DNA from: Elusimicrobiota bacterium
Lineage (GTDB): Bacteria; Elusimicrobiota; Endomicrobiia; Endomicrobiales; Endomicrobiaceae
Length of the DNA stretch: 6,369 bases
Direction: 5' to 3'
Assembly: GCA_031282945.1 (NCBI GenBank)
Contig: JAITCX010000140.1
Location: 1 to 6,369 of the forward strand
Shown: in pieces, positions 5,209-6,369 of the stretch
How the letters are laid out: every line of letters starts with the position of its first letter
How positions within the stretch are numbered: position 1 is the first letter of the stretch
The notes under the pieces: generated by a model
Told to the model about the DNA's origin: nothing
The model's database searches: none
Seen by the model: only the letters and a program-made list of their open reading frames with translations
Made by a program: the position numbers and the translations under genes

Positions 5209-6239
5209 GCATTGGCGGCGCGATTGATACGGCGATAAATTTTTTATCAAGGAAACAAGAGACGGAGTTTAATGTTACTTTTGAAAGTCCGTTTACTTTT
5301 CCAATAGACGAGATAAATTATTTAAACATTAAATTATCTTTATTGTTTTCAAAAATCTTGCGGGATTGTTTTGCGAGATCAGAGGGGATAAGCGATAAGA
5401 TTAAGCCGCTGTTTTGGGATACGGTAGTAAAAGCGTATGGGAAAGCCAATGCTGACAAAGGATTGATTTCTTTGCTTTCAACGGCAATGGCTGCACAGAC
5501 GGATTTGTTTTTAATTTATAAAAACGGCGTTTTAAGACAGGCGGACGAGCCTTTGGAAATTGAGCAAATAATGCAGTCTTTTAAAAATGGAAATGCAAAA
5601 GTTGGATACTGGTTTTCATTTAAGGATTTTGATTTATCAAAGATATTGAGATTATTGTTTAGTTTTCAATTGGCAATAATGGCTACAACTTTTACCGGCC
5701 TTAATGTATCAAAAGCATTGCAATTTAAGATCAATGATTTGCGCAAATTGGTGGCGGACACAGAAAGCGAAATGCCGACAAATCAAGTTAAGAAAATAAA
5801 TGAAGGTTTAAAAGCTGGCAAGTCTATTGTGATAGACGCCTTAGACAAAATAGAAACAACGCATATAGAAATGTCAAGCGTTGAGAGCGGTATTAAATTT
5901 ATAAATGGATTGATAGCTGAAGCTTTAAATATGCCTTTGTCTTATGTAAACGGAGAGTTGACAACGGGTATTTCTACCACTGGCGAAAGCGACAGCATAG
6001 CAATTGAGCGGGGGCTTGAATCAATATTTAATTCTGTTTTCAAGCCGAGCGTTGATGAAATATTTAAATTGGATATTAGATTTGTCAGTGAAAACTGGCG
6101 TATTTTATTGTCAAGCGGAAGCGCATTGCAGACAATTGAAAGTTTAAGCGAGGACATTGTACCGCTGGCTGTTAAGCAGCGTATGGCGGAAGCGATATTA
6201 AAAGATTTCTATAAAGACGGCGAGAGAAAAACTCAATGA
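5205..6239 (+). CDS. Phage portal protein, short form
   Basis: The portal is the dodecameric ring at one capsid vertex through which the terminase pumps DNA and to which the tail attaches. The call rests on position directly after terL (ATGA overlap, SD AGAGGA at 5191-5196) and on sequence style. Residues 195-290 carry a helix with GLKAGKSIVIDALDKIE, an alpha-helical SSVESGIKFINGLIAEALNM, then PLSYVNG and TGISTTGESD (254-263), and a helix ending FKPSVDEIFKLDI. This mirrors the core of DUF1073-like and related portals, where a Gly/Thr-rich TGE loop follows the stem region. At 344 residues it is shorter than the usual 400-550. The N-terminal 130 residues (wing part) are the least recognisable. 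No frame break is seen, so the shortness looks real. Confidence 0.78.
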   Translation: MSIGGAIDTAINFLSRKQETEFNVTFESPFTFPIDEINYLNIKLSLLFSKILRDCFARSEGISDKIKPLFWDTVVKAYGKANADKGLISLLSTAMAAQTDLFLIYKNGVLRQADEPLEIEQIMQSFKNGNAKVGYWFSFKDFDLSKILRLLFSFQLAIMATTFTGLNVSKALQFKINDLRKLVADTESEMPTNQVKKINEGLKAGKSIVIDALDKIETTHIEMSSVESGIKFINGLIAEALNMPLSYVNGELTTGISTTGESDSIAIERGLESIFNSVFKPSVDEIFKLDIRFVSENWRILLSSGSALQTIESLSEDIVPLAVKQRMAEAILKDFYKDGERKTQ

Positions 6240-6307
6240 AAAAAACAGACAGCAGGCCGCCAAATCCTGCAGTGAGAATTCAAGAAACTATAAATGAAAA
6301 GATTTAA
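6236..6307 (+). CDS. Possible 23-residue peptide after the portal gene
   Basis: ATG at 6236 overlaps the portal stop as ATGA, the same coupling seen elsewhere in the window, and GAGAG (6222-6226) is a weak, slightly distant SD. The product MKKTDSRPPNPAVRIQETI plus four residues has no recognisable motif. Its end overlaps the next start by 14 bases. It may be a real micro-protein, a translation relay to the next gene, or chance. Confidence 0.25.
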   Translation: MKKTDSRPPNPAVRIQETINEKI

Positions 6308-6369
6308 AAAAGCTCTTTTCTTTTATCCGTCAAGACTGCTAAAGAAAATATTTCCAAGAGATACAGGAA
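6294..6369 (+). CDS. 5' end of the next morphogenesis gene (partial)
   Basis: ATG at 6294 comes right after an in-frame TAA (6291) and opens the only frame that runs to the right edge. Only 25 residues are visible (MKRFKKALFFYPSRLLKKIF, then PRDTG), basic and partly hydrophobic. No strong SD precedes it; AAGAA is the only purine run. In phages of this layout the gene after the portal usually encodes a head morphogenesis, protease or minor capsid protein, but the visible piece identifies none of them. Confidence 0.45.
   Translation, partial: MKRFKKALFFYPSRLLKKIFPRDTG

Noticed and set aside
1..6369. CRISPR array, tRNA, integrase, insertion sequence or attachment site
   Set aside because: No regularly spaced repeats, cloverleaf-like sequence, recombinase motifs or terminal inverted repeats were seen; coding genes cover nearly all of the window.

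Overview
The window is a piece of a tailed double-stranded DNA bacteriophage or prophage (Caudoviricetes). Every gene is on the + strand, packed tightly, with ATGA or short overlaps and mostly good Shine-Dalgarno (SD) sequences. The base composition is AT-rich. TTG and GTG starts are used beside ATG, and TAA, TAG and TGA all act as stops (genetic code 11). The protein families (DUF6291-type replication protein, RusA resolvase, KGG-type small packaging domain) are commonest in phages of Firmicutes and other anaerobic gut bacteria. The host cannot be named from this sequence; that part is inference.

Layout. (1) Bases 1-1456 carry five small genes. The first is open at the left edge. Most encode charged, helical, coiled-coil-like proteins of about 80-115 residues with no family I recognise. 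(2) Bases 1443-3356 form a DNA-metabolism block: a RusA-type Holliday junction resolvase, a two-part replication protein (DUF6291 N-terminus, low-complexity linker, conserved C-terminal domain), and a 195-residue helical protein in the slot where many phages keep a helicase loader. (3) Bases 3370-3546 hold a 58-residue GTG-started gene whose predicted shape is a ribbon-helix-helix DNA-binding protein. It is followed by about 80 AT-rich non-coding bases with a perfect TATAAT and palindromes, the only real intergenic gap. (4) Bases 3628-6239 are the start of the packaging and head module: a large terminase with a small-subunit-like domain fused to its N-terminus, then a short portal protein overlapping it by ATGA. 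A very short ORF and the 5' end of one more gene run to the right edge.

Reading it together: the left two thirds look like one early or replication transcript. The gap at 3547-3627 looks like the junction where late packaging and morphogenesis genes begin. The most interesting signals are a cluster of out-of-frame DNA repeats and CAACC/GGTTG motifs inside the replication gene (possible replication origin), the terminase fusion, the small regulator next to a palindromic promoter-like gap, and two strong hairpins inside the rusA gene. No tRNA, rRNA, CRISPR array, insertion sequence, integrase or attachment site was found.
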